A stretch of 34,330 nucleotides of DNA, from positions 28,498 to 62,827 of the forward strand of contig NZ_RAUX01000028.1 in NCBI RefSeq assembly GCF_013464485.1, given 5' to 3'. Below, in pieces: positions 9,029 through 16,964 of the stretch; positions within the stretch are counted from its first letter, which is position 1, and every line of letters starts with the position of its first letter. Under the pieces are notes generated by a model. It ran no database searches and was not told where the DNA came from. It worked only from the letters and a program-made list of their open reading frames with translations. This DNA comes from Stenotrophomonas maltophilia (GTDB lineage: Bacteria > Pseudomonadota > Gammaproteobacteria > Xanthomonadales > Xanthomonadaceae). A program made the position numbers and the translations under genes.

Positions 9029-10266
9029 AGTTCCTCCAGCACACGCATGCGGCGGCCACTCTCGTCGGCCACATACGGGTTGTTGGTGTCCCAGGCGTAT
9101 CCGGCCAGGATGGAACTGATCATGTTGCGTACTTCCGGCTGCTGCTGCGGGTGGTAGATGATCTTCTGGAAGCCGCCCTGGTACCAGCTTTCCACGAAGC
9201 GGCGGAAAGTCTTCACGCCTGCGCGCAGCGGCCTGGAGAACTCCGCCTCCCAGTCCACGGTTTCACCGGCATAACGCCGCTTGAGGCACTCGCTGGCCAG
9301 CTGCGCGGACTTGAAGGCAATGGTCACACCGGACGAGAACACCGGGTCGAGGAACTCGCCGGCGTTGCCCAGCAATGCGTAGCCGGGGCCCCACAGCGAG
9401 CTGACATTGGCCGAGTAGCCGGTGATGCGGCGCACCGGCAGCACTGCCCACTCGGCGTTGGCCAGCAGCCCGGTCAGGTTGGGGTCCTCGCCGACGATGG
9501 CCTGCAGCTTCTGCAGGTCGTCGCCTTCGTAGCGCTCGAAGAACGACGGCTCGGCAACCACGCCCAGCGAGCAGCAGCCGTTGGAGAACGGGATCGTCCA
9601 GTACCAGACGTCGATGTGCTCGGGGTGGGTGGTGATCAGGATCTTGTTGCGGTCGAAGTCCGCTTCGGCCGGAATGTTGTCGCGCACGTGGCAGAAGATC
9701 GCGCCGCGCACCGGGAAGTTGGACGGCGACTCCAGCTGCAGCAGGCGCGGCAGCAGGCGCGCGAAGCCGGAGGCATCGAGGATGAAGTCGGCTTCGATGC
9801 GGTATTCGCTGCCATCCGGGCGGCGCACGTTCACCGCCGGCTGTTCACCGGGCTCGACCGACAGCACTTCATCACCGAAACGCAGCGTGGTTCCCATGCG
9901 CTCGGCGCCGCGTGCCAGCACGTTGTCGAAGTCGGCGCGCTGCACCTGGTAGGTGGTGCCCCAGCCCGGCGAGAACTTCTTCCGGAAGTCGAAGGCGGTA
10001 CGCGCTTCGCCGTGCACGAAGGCCGCTCCGTTCTTGTACTGGAAGCCGGCCTCGACCACATCCTGCAGCAGCCCGGCTGCCTCGATGTACTCCATGCTCT
10101 GCGGCAGCAGGCTTTCGCCGATGGAGAAACGCGGGAACTGCTGGCGCTCCAGCATCAGCACCTGGCGGCCCTGCTGGCGCAGCATCGCCGCGGCCACCGA
10201 GCCGGCCGGGCCTGCGCCGATGATCAGGATTTCAGTGCGTTCGACAGCATCCACAGCAGTACTCAT
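9016..10266 (-). CDS. flavin-dependent halogenase-like oxidoreductase
   Basis: A 416-residue FAD enzyme. It has GAGPAGSVAA (17-26) for FAD binding, GESLLP (50-55), a lysine K78 in FQYKNGAAF at the place of the catalytic lysine of phenol/pyrrole halogenases, and W221-x-W223-x-I225-P226, the WxWxIP signature. A GNAGEFLDPVFSSG segment (300-313) replaces the more usual GDA with GNA. These features point to the flavin-dependent halogenase family that works on phenolic or carrier-bound rings; xanthomonadins of Xanthomonas are brominated aryl polyenes. Related dehydrogenases share much of the fold, so halogenation is probable, not proven. ATG at 10266 has AAGGA 7 nt upstream. It lies 53 bp after the MMPL gene and overlaps the lipoprotein gene by 13 bp. 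Confidence 0.83.
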   Translation of the reverse strand: MSTAVDAVERTEILIIGAGPAGSVAAAMLRQQGRQVLMLERQQFPRFSIGESLLPQSMEYIEAAGLLQDVVEAGFQYKNGAAFVHGEARTAFDFRKKFSPGWGTTYQVQRADFDNVLARGAERMGTTLRFGDEVLSVEPGEQPAVNVRRPDGSEYRIEADFILDASGFARLLPRLLQLESPSNFPVRGAIFCHVRDNIPAEADFDRNKILITTHPEHIDVWYWTIPFSNGCCSLGVVAEPSFFERYEGDDLQKLQAIVGEDPNLTGLLANAEWAVLPVRRITGYSANVSSLWGPGYALLGNAGEFLDPVFSSGVTIAFKSAQLASECLKRRYAGETVDWEAEFSRPLRAGVKTFRRFVESWYQGGFQKIIYHPQQQPEVRNMISSILAGYAWDTNNPYVADESGRRMRVLEELCSA

Positions 10267-10319
10267 CGGGGCGTCCTTGTTGCTCGATCAGAGGGAAAGA
10301 AGAAAAGTGGAAGGCGGGC

Positions 10320-12695
10320 TCAGGCTGGCGGCAGATCGTGTGGCGGCGGCCGGAACAGCGGCGAGATCAGCCAGACCAGGCCGATGCCGAACAGCAGAGT
10401 CAGGCCGAACGCGCGCAGCGCCGGGGTCTGCGACAGGCCCAGCAGGCCGAACGACAGCCAGGTACTGGCCGCACCCACGCACACCGCCAGCCATGCGCTG
10501 GCATCGCCACGGTGCTCGATCAGGAAGATGCCGTAGTCGATACCCATGCCCAGCAGCAGCATCAGCGCAAGCACGTTGAACAGCTGCAGCGGCTGGCCGA
10601 ACAGGCCCAGCAGGCCCAGGGTCAATGCACCGGCAATCAGGGTCGGCGCGAACACGCGCCAGGCCTGGCGGCGGTAGCGCAGCCACAGCGCGCCGAACAC
10701 CAGCGCGATACCGACCAGCAGCAGCCCGCCCATCAGCTTGCGGTAGTGGCCCAGCAGCTTGGAGAAATCGGACGTGCGGTCGACCCAGCGCACGCCGGGC
10801 AGGCCTTCGGCGGCACCTTCCAGCGTGGCCAGCGCGTCGGCGCGCGACAGGTCATCGACCATCACCACGCTGATCATCAGCCCGCCGACCTCACCCACCC
10901 ACAGGTGACGGAACGGCTGCGACGCCGGCGAGGCCAGGAAGGCTTCGGCGGTGAGCGGCGCGGCGGCGAACTGCGGTCGCTGCAGCGGCTCGCCCACGGC
11001 TTCGGACACGGCCGACAGCACGCCGGGTTCCACCTTCGCGGTCAGCGCGGCATCGGACTGCTGGCGCGCCGGCGACGGCAGCCAATCGCTGATCGCGCGA
11101 TAGCCACCAATGCGCTTGTCGTTGGCCAGTACACGCAGGCGTTCGGTCAGTGCTTCCTCGCGCTGCAGCAGCTGTGCGGCGTCACTGCCCTGCACCAGGT
11201 AGAACTGCGCCGGGCTGGGCATGCCCAGCAGCTGGCTCAGGCGGATCTGCTGGGCCATCAGCGCCGGCGGCGACGACTGCAGGCTGCGCAGGTCGTCGTT
11301 GCTCTGCAGGCGCGCGATGCCCACCGCGGACAACGCCAGCGCGGCCACCACGAAGATCGCCACCGGGCGGCGGCCGTGCAGGCGCGGGAAGCGCTCCAGC
11401 GTGTTGCCCAGCCACTGCGAGAAACGGGTCTGGCGGATCTCGCCGCCATCCAGCCACGGGAACCAGAAGATCACCGTGAGGAAAGCCGCGGCCAGGCCCA
11501 CCACCGAGAACAGCGCCATCTGGCGAAGGCCTGGGAACGGGGCCAGGCCCAACGCGAGGTAGGCCAGCGCGCTGGTCAGCAGGGCCAGCCACAGGCCGGG
11601 CAGCAGATGCCGCAGCAGTTTCCAGCGGCGATCGGCCGGTTCGGCCTGGCGCGACGCAAACCAGTGGATGCCATAGTCCTCGGCCACGCCAACCAGCGAT
11701 GCACCGAACACCAGGGTCAGCACGTGCACCTTGCCAAACACCAGCACGGTCACCGCCAGTGCCACGCCGCAGCCGATCAGCAGCGAGGCGGCCACCAGCA
11801 GGATCGGGCGCAGCGAGCGGAAGGCCAGCCACACCAGCAGCAGCACCGCCGCCAGCGAGCCCCAGCCGATGGTGTTGATCTCCCGGTTGGCCTGTACGGC
11901 AGCGGCTTCGGCGTGCAGCGGCACACCGGCATGCAGGATTTCCAGCTCCGGCGCGGCCGCTTTGGCGGCCTTTCCGGCACGTTCCAGCAGGCCATCAAGA
12001 TGGCGCTCGCCATCGAGCTGGAACGCCGAGCCCGGCGTATCGAACTGCAATGCCGCCCAATGCTTGCCTTCTGCTTCCAGCAGGCCGTCATCGCCCAACC
12101 GCAGGCCCGAACCCTGCGCCTGCTGCTGCCACCACTGCGGCCACAGCGACAGCGGGTCCTGTCGCCAGTCGGTCAGGCGCGGCGCGCCCATCAGCCCATA
12201 CAGCGCGGCCAGCGCCTGCTCGGCCAACGCGCCCGGTTCACTGCGCTGCAGCTGCTCGCGCTGGGCCGGTGTCAGCAGGCGGTCGCGGTACGGCGCGTAA
12301 AACGCACGTGCCTCATCGAACCAGCCTTCGATCGAACCACTGGGTACCAACAAGGCGTGGTCGGCGTCCTTGGCCATGGCCGCTGCAAAGGCCGCCTGCG
12401 CGCGCTTGGCGGCCGCGCTGTCCTTGCTGCCAAGCAGCACCACCACCTGCCGCGAACTACCGTCGGCGATGCGCCGGGTCACGTCGCTCAACAGGCGGTC
12501 ATGCGCATCCTGCGGCAGCAACGCGAGGATGTCGGTGTCGATCCGCGACTGCTGGCTCCACAGGTGCCACTGCTGCGCGCCCAGCGCCAGCAGCAGCACC
12601 AGCCAGGCCATTCCCAGCCAATGCCACCAGCGCCGCAGCCGGTCGGGTGCGTTCACCGCCAGCGCGTCACTCAAGGCGGCGCGCCTCGTCGGCAT
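10320..12695 (-). CDS. MMPL/RND-family lipid exporter of the aryl polyene cluster
   Basis: A 791-residue integral membrane protein. It has one N-terminal membrane segment (about 25-45), a large periplasmic domain, then a block of five to six segments; this pattern is repeated, with a second periplasmic domain before the C-terminal block. Conserved-looking segments include FGASLVGVAEDYGIHW and LLLGMGIDYGIFLIEH, typical of MMPL transporters. It probably moves the finished aryl polyene lipid out of the inner membrane toward LolA-like and lipoprotein partners. The ATG at 12695 lies 29 bp inside the 3' end of the LolA-like gene. The substrate is inferred from context. Confidence 0.92.
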   Translation of the reverse strand: MPTRRAALSDALAVNAPDRLRRWWHWLGMAWLVLLLALGAQQWHLWSQQSRIDTDILALLPQDAHDRLLSDVTRRIADGSSRQVVVLLGSKDSAAAKRAQAAFAAAMAKDADHALLVPSGSIEGWFDEARAFYAPYRDRLLTPAQREQLQRSEPGALAEQALAALYGLMGAPRLTDWRQDPLSLWPQWWQQQAQGSGLRLGDDGLLEAEGKHWAALQFDTPGSAFQLDGERHLDGLLERAGKAAKAAAPELEILHAGVPLHAEAAAVQANREINTIGWGSLAAVLLLVWLAFRSLRPILLVAASLLIGCGVALAVTVLVFGKVHVLTLVFGASLVGVAEDYGIHWFASRQAEPADRRWKLLRHLLPGLWLALLTSALAYLALGLAPFPGLRQMALFSVVGLAAAFLTVIFWFPWLDGGEIRQTRFSQWLGNTLERFPRLHGRRPVAIFVVAALALSAVGIARLQSNDDLRSLQSSPPALMAQQIRLSQLLGMPSPAQFYLVQGSDAAQLLQREEALTERLRVLANDKRIGGYRAISDWLPSPARQQSDAALTAKVEPGVLSAVSEAVGEPLQRPQFAAAPLTAEAFLASPASQPFRHLWVGEVGGLMISVVMVDDLSRADALATLEGAAEGLPGVRWVDRTSDFSKLLGHYRKLMGGLLLVGIALVFGALWLRYRRQAWRVFAPTLIAGALTLGLLGLFGQPLQLFNVLALMLLLGMGIDYGIFLIEHRGDASAWLAVCVGAASTWLSFGLLGLSQTPALRAFGLTLLFGIGLVWLISPLFRPPPHDLPPA

Positions 12696-13290
12696 CCAGC
12701 GTCGCCGGCGCGGTGCTCAATGCACTGAACTGGATCTGCGTGCGGTCCTTGTTGGCCTCGACGATCTCCACCTGGCGCACATAGCGGTCGCCCTGCAGGG
12801 TCAGCGATTCGAAGGCCTTGGCCAGCATTGCCGACTTCGGTGTCAGGCGCAGGCGCCAGGCCTGCCCTTCGCGGCTGGCGGCAACGTTGAACTGGCTGGA
12901 CAGCGCCTGCACGTCGCCGCTCATCAGCGCGAACATGATCGCGTTGACCGAACGCATCGCCGGCTGCTGCCGCGCGTCGAGCTCGACGCGGGTGCTGCCA
13001 TCGCGCTGGCGGCTGAGGATGCGGTCGGCAGTGACCACCACTTCAGAAGGGAAGGGCTTGAGCGTGGTCCAGATCACGCCGTGCTGGCGCGCGACCACGA
13101 ACCGGCCCTGCGAGCGCAGCGGGTTCTTGAAGCCGCTGACCTGTTTTTCCTGACTGAACTGGCCGCGCAGCACGTCCGGCCGCGCCACCGTCTGGGTGAT
13201 CGCGTCGATGGCGGGGTCGGCCGCCTGTACACGCGGAACGGCCAGCAGCAGCAACACACACAGCAGCACGCTCGAAACACGGGCAAGCAT
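12667..13290 (-). CDS. LolA-like periplasmic carrier protein
   Basis: A 207-residue protein with a signal peptide (about 1-23, cut at VQAAD) and a LolA-type fold: RGQFSQEKQVSGFKNPLRSQGRFV is split here as RGQFSQEKQ then SGFKNPLRSQG, followed by GVIWTTLKPFPSEVVVT. LolA proteins carry lipoproteins across the periplasm; the copies within aryl polyene loci are thought to carry the polyene lipid instead. I chose ATG 13290, which lies 2 bp after the thioesterase stop and opens the signal peptide; the open frame runs upstream to 13542 without homology. It overlaps the exporter gene by 29 bp. Confidence 0.88.
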   Translation of the reverse strand: MLARVSSVLLCVLLLLAVPRVQAADPAIDAITQTVARPDVLRGQFSQEKQVSGFKNPLRSQGRFVVARQHGVIWTTLKPFPSEVVVTADRILSRQRDGSTRVELDARQQPAMRSVNAIMFALMSGDVQALSSQFNVAASREGQAWRLRLTPKSAMLAKAFESLTLQGDRYVRQVEIVEANKDRTQIQFSALSTAPATLDADEARRLE

Positions 13291-13292
13291 CG

Positions 13293-13724
13293 TCACGGCG
13301 CAGGCACTCCCAGGCGTTCCCACAGTACCGGCGGGCACTGGTACTGCATTTCCTTGCTGGCCGCGTCCACCGCAACCTGGATGGTCATCGCACGGGTCAG
13401 CACCTGGCCGCTTTCCGCATCGAGGATTTCGTACTCGATCTTCAGCCGGTTCTCCCATTCCACAATGCGCGCGACCACGCGCAGGGCCTGGTTGAACAAC
13501 AGCGGGCGCACGTACTTCACGCGCGCGTCGACCACCGGCCACAGGTAGCCCGATTCGAGCATCTGCGGGTAGTCATAGTCGTAGCGGCCGAGCAGCGCGC
13601 AGCGCGCAATCTCGAAGTACTTGAAGTAGTGGCCATGCCAGACCACGTTCATCGGGTCGCAGTCATGGAAGGCGGGTGTCAACGCAATCTCGCCAACCCG
13701 TTCAATAGCCTCATTCACCGGCAT
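13293..13724 (-). CDS. acyl-CoA/ACP thioesterase (4HBT hot-dog family)
   Basis: A 143-residue hot-dog thioesterase of the 4-hydroxybenzoyl-CoA/YbgC type, with the signature DCDPMNVVWHGHYFKYFE around residues 21-38: a catalytic aspartate (D21 or D23) and H30. It may release the finished polyene acid from its carrier or remove stalled chains. The start is taken at ATG 13724, 14 bp inside the ammonia-lyase gene, because the open frame beyond it lacks any family resemblance and the protein begins naturally with MPVNEAIERVGEI. It is followed 2 bp later by the LolA-like gene. Confidence 0.88.
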   Translation of the reverse strand: MPVNEAIERVGEIALTPAFHDCDPMNVVWHGHYFKYFEIARCALLGRYDYDYPQMLESGYLWPVVDARVKYVRPLLFNQALRVVARIVEWENRLKIEYEILDAESGQVLTRAMTIQVAVDAASKEMQYQCPPVLWERLGVPAP

Positions 13725-15261
13725 ACAGCTCCCAACGTTGCGCGCGGATCTCCACCAGCAGTTCCCGCAGTTCGCGATCCAGCGCGCGGTCTTCCTCGAC
13801 CAGGGCGATGCGCTGCCCCAGGTCGGCGTACATGTCGGCCAGACTGCCATGCAGCTGCGCATTCAGGCCAACCCGCTCGCGCAGGGCCAGGCCCTGGCGC
13901 GCGGCAATCAGCATCGCCGCCACCACCTGCTCGGTCAGCTCGATCACGCGCAGGCAGTCGCGCGCGGCGATGGTGCCCATGCTGACCTTGTCCTGGTTGT
14001 GGCACTCGGTGGAACGCGAGAACACCGAGGCCGGCATGGTCTGCTTCAGCGCTTCGGCTGTCCACGCCGACACGCTGATCTGCAGCGCCTTCAGGCCATG
14101 GTTGATGGCCGCGCGCGGGCCGGTGGCCGCCGACAGGTTGGCCGGCAGGCCGTGGTTGTAGCGGGCATCGACCACCAGTGCCAGCTGCCGGTCGAGCAGA
14201 TCGGCAACATTGGCCACGGTGTTCTTCAGGGTGTCCATCGCCAGCGCGATGTGGCCGCCGTAGAAGTGGCCCCCATGCAGGATGCGCTCGCCGTCGGCGT
14301 CGATCAGCGGATTGTCGTTGGCGCTGTTCAGCTCGGTCTCGATCAGCTGGCGCAGGAACGGCAGGCAGTCCTCCAGCACGCCGATCACATGCGGCGCGCA
14401 GCGCAGCGAATAGCGGTCCTGCAGGCGCTGTTCATTGCGCGGCGGGCGCTCGCTGTGCAGGTCGCTGCGCAGGCGCGCGGCGATGCGGCCCTGGCCCGGG
14501 TGCGGCTTGGCCGCGAACAGGGTCTGGTCGAAGTGGTGCGCGTTGCCGTCGCTGGCCAGCACGTTGAACGCGGTCAGGCGCGTGGCCATGCGCGCCAGGT
14601 AGTCGGCGCGCCGCCAGGCCAGGCAGGCCAGGCCGGTCATCACCGCGGTGCCGTTCATGATCGCCAGGCCTTCCTTCGGCCGCAGCTTCAGCGGCGTCAT
14701 GCCGATCTTCGCCAGCACCGGGCCGGCCGGCTGCACCTGGCCATCGAACAGTACCTCGCGCTCACCGCACAGCACGGCGGCCACGTAGGACAGCGGGGTC
14801 AGGTCGCCACTGGCACCGACCGAGCCCTCGGCCGGAATCATCGGCAGCACGTCGTGCTGCAGCAGCGTGGCCAGGCCTTCCAGCAGGGGCACACTGACAC
14901 CGGACATGCCGCGCACCAGCGACGCCAGGCGCGCCGCCAGCACCGCGCGGGTCTCGACCGGGTCCAGGTAACGACCCAGGCCGCAGCCGTGGTAGGTGTA
15001 CAGATGGTGTGGCAGCTCGGCCACCAGCGCCGGCGGGATGTTCACCGTGCACGAGTCGCCGTAGCCGGTGGTCACACCGTAGATCACGCCGTCCTCGCGC
15101 AGCAGTCGGTCGAGGAAATCGGCGCCGCGCTGGATATGCGCGCGGAACGTCGGCGCCTCGCTCAGTGCGGCCTCGCACTGGCGCTGGGCCAGGGCAACCA
15201 CGTCTTCGATGGTCAACGGTGCATCGCCAAAGCGGCACGCGGGTACGGCGTCAGTCGTCAT
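13711..15261 (-). CDS. aromatic amino acid ammonia-lyase (HAL/PAL/TAL family) of the aryl polyene cluster
   Basis: A 516-residue enzyme of the MIO class. A150-S151-G152 in GSVGASGDLTPLSY is the tripeptide that cyclises into the MIO cofactor, and Y61 in YGVTTGYG is the catalytic tyrosine. The pair that governs substrate choice appears to be Y90-H91 in LYTYHGCG, which corresponds to the SH of histidine lyases rather than HL of tyrosine lyases, by eye. It is embedded in a pigment operon, so supply of a cinnamate- or coumarate-like starter from Phe or Tyr is plausible, but histidine is not excluded. ATG 15261 overlaps the upstream acyltransferase stop by 11 bp; the open frame reaches 15597 but the fold begins here. 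Confidence 0.9.
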   Translation of the reverse strand: MTTDAVPACRFGDAPLTIEDVVALAQRQCEAALSEAPTFRAHIQRGADFLDRLLREDGVIYGVTTGYGDSCTVNIPPALVAELPHHLYTYHGCGLGRYLDPVETRAVLAARLASLVRGMSGVSVPLLEGLATLLQHDVLPMIPAEGSVGASGDLTPLSYVAAVLCGEREVLFDGQVQPAGPVLAKIGMTPLKLRPKEGLAIMNGTAVMTGLACLAWRRADYLARMATRLTAFNVLASDGNAHHFDQTLFAAKPHPGQGRIAARLRSDLHSERPPRNEQRLQDRYSLRCAPHVIGVLEDCLPFLRQLIETELNSANDNPLIDADGERILHGGHFYGGHIALAMDTLKNTVANVADLLDRQLALVVDARYNHGLPANLSAATGPRAAINHGLKALQISVSAWTAEALKQTMPASVFSRSTECHNQDKVSMGTIAARDCLRVIELTEQVVAAMLIAARQGLALRERVGLNAQLHGSLADMYADLGQRIALVEEDRALDRELRELLVEIRAQRWELYAGE

Positions 15262-16192
15262 GCGGAGCCTGATCCCAGAAGGGGAAGAAATTGAACCAGT
15301 CCAACGGGGACTGGATGACCTGGAGTTCCAGCCAGCGCGCGAAGCGCTGTGCCTGTTCGGCCAGTGCCGCATCGCGTGAGCCACGCGGCAGCACGATGCG
15401 CTCGGCGAACTGTTCAAACGCCACGCGATAGCCTTCGCCCTGGTGCAGGCAGGCCATGGTGTAGACCGGGCAGCCCAGCGCGGCGGCCAGCACATAGGCG
15501 CCGATCGGGAACGGCGCGCGATGGCCGAGGAAATCGGCGGTGACACTGCGGCCGCCCTGCACCGGCGTGCGGTCGCCGACGATGGCGACGAAGCCACCGG
15601 CCGCCACGCGCTCGGCCAGCATCACCGCGGTGGCCGGTCCCATTTCGGTGACCTGCACCAGCTCCACCGCTGCCAGCGGGTCCAGCCTCTGCAGCAGGCG
15701 GTTGAAGCGCTGCGCATGCGCGGTGTGCACCAGCACGGTGATGCGGAACCCCGGCACCTGCTCGGCCAGCACCTGGCACAGTTCCAGGCAGCCGATGTGT
15801 GCGGTGAGGATCAGACCGCCTTCGCGGCGCGCGATCTTGTCCAGCACCAGGTCGCGGTGCAGGTGGATGCGTTCGGGCGGGTAGCGCCCGCCCAGGCCGA
15901 GGATCTTGTCCAGCATCGTGTCGGCGAAGGCGAAGAAGTGGCGCAGGCTGTCGCGCCGCGTGGGTGCGCGGCCGAGCACGCCGCTGTGCGCCTGCAGGCG
16001 CTGCAGGTACTGCATCGAGGCCTGGCGGCCGACACGGTTGCCCAGCCAGTGGCAGGTCACCACCGGCCACACGCACAGGCGGAACGGCCAGCGCCCGAAC
16101 CAGCGGTGCACCCAGCACAGGAACAGCACGCCGGCCACCGAGGTGGACTCGCCGATGTCGGCCCAGTGCGGGGCGTCGTGCGCGGTCGCCAT
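15251..16192 (-). CDS. LpxL/HtrB-type lysophospholipid acyltransferase
   Basis: A 313-residue membrane-associated acyltransferase. A hydrophobic, tryptophan-rich N-terminal anchor spans about 20-50. The HX4E catalytic motif of the LpxL family is seen as H132-IGCL-E137, followed by VGDRTPVQGGRS and FLGHRAPFPIGA, which fit the substrate and acyl-donor regions. In aryl polyene loci this enzyme is thought to join the polyene acyl group, or another acyl chain, to a lipid carrier. ATG 16192 is one base after the glycosyltransferase stop. The specific acceptor is not evident from sequence. Confidence 0.88.
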   Translation of the reverse strand: MATAHDAPHWADIGESTSVAGVLFLCWVHRWFGRWPFRLCVWPVVTCHWLGNRVGRQASMQYLQRLQAHSGVLGRAPTRRDSLRHFFAFADTMLDKILGLGGRYPPERIHLHRDLVLDKIARREGGLILTAHIGCLELCQVLAEQVPGFRITVLVHTAHAQRFNRLLQRLDPLAAVELVQVTEMGPATAVMLAERVAAGGFVAIVGDRTPVQGGRSVTADFLGHRAPFPIGAYVLAAALGCPVYTMACLHQGEGYRVAFEQFAERIVLPRGSRDAALAEQAQRFARWLELQVIQSPLDWFNFFPFWDQAPHDD

Positions 16193-16193
16193 C

Positions 16194-16964
16194 TCAACCC
16201 TGCCCGCGCAGGCGGCGCCACAGCAGGCGCGGCGCGCGCCAGAGCATGCCGAAGAACAGGCGGGTGTGCATGCGGCTGATGCGCACGTTGTCGCGCCACA
16301 CATCGAAGTGCGACACCCCATCGGACGGATAGGTCACGCGCGTGGCCAGGTGTTCGACCGGCAGCTGCCGCCAGTACAGGCGCACCATGATCTCGGTGTC
16401 GAAATCCATGCGCCGGCCAATGGTCTCTTCGCCGATCAGGCGCAGCACCGGTGGCAGCGGATACACGCGGAAGCCGCACATGGTATCGCGCAGATGCAGC
16501 GACAGCGTGTTGATCCAAACCCAGATGTGGGTGGCGTAACGACCGTACAGGCGCGCCTTCGGAACGCTGGCGTCGTAGGCCGGAATGCCGCAGATCACCG
16601 CCTCGGGCTGCGCACGCGCCGCCTCGATGAAGCGTGGCAGGTCGGCGGTATCGTGCTGGCCGTCGGCATCGATCTGCAGCACGTGGCTGTAGCCACCCGC
16701 AGCGGCTTCGGCAAAACCGGCCAGCATCGCCCCGCCCTTGCCCTGGTTGATGTCCAGGCGCAGCAGATCGACGCCCTGTCGTTGTGCCATTGAACGCAGT
16801 GCAGTCGCGCACGCCTCATGCGAGCCATCGTCGACCAGCAGGCACGGCAGGCCAGCGGCCTGCACGCCGTCGATCACCGCCGCGATGGCGTGCTCGTGGT
16901 CGTAGACGGGAATCACCACCAGTGGCGCGAACGCGGCACCGGCAACGGCCGAGTCAGTCCGCAT
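16194..16964 (-). CDS. family 2 glycosyltransferase
   Basis: A 256-residue GT-A enzyme. It has VVIPVYDHE near the start, LLVDDGSHE (42-50), and DADGQHD (99-105) containing the metal-binding DxD motif, then a MDFDTEIMVR acceptor-site segment. There is no long membrane domain. It should transfer a sugar from a nucleotide donor onto the polyene lipid head group or its carrier. ATG 16964 lies 11 bp inside the AMP-ligase gene, and the stop is a single base before the acyltransferase start. The frame stays open upstream to 17042 but the extra residues resemble no GT. Confidence 0.9.
   Translation of the reverse strand: MRTDSAVAGAAFAPLVVIPVYDHEHAIAAVIDGVQAAGLPCLLVDDGSHEACATALRSMAQRQGVDLLRLDINQGKGGAMLAGFAEAAAGGYSHVLQIDADGQHDTADLPRFIEAARAQPEAVICGIPAYDASVPKARLYGRYATHIWVWINTLSLHLRDTMCGFRVYPLPPVLRLIGEETIGRRMDFDTEIMVRLYWRQLPVEHLATRVTYPSDGVSHFDVWRDNVRISRMHTRLFFGMLWRAPRLLWRRLRGQG

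Noticed and set aside
10338-12728. A 796-residue plus-strand open frame
   Set aside because: It is the antisense shadow of the MMPL exporter, rich in Q/R/H and without any fold signature.
13711-15261. The ammonia-lyase as a histidine-utilisation enzyme (hutH)
   Set aside because: No hutU, hutI or hutG nearby and overlapping pigment genes on both sides; histidine as a substrate is still not ruled out.
13711-15597. A longer ammonia-lyase starting at 15597
   Set aside because: Residues before 15261 show no lyase similarity and overlap the acyltransferase coding region by more than 300 bp.
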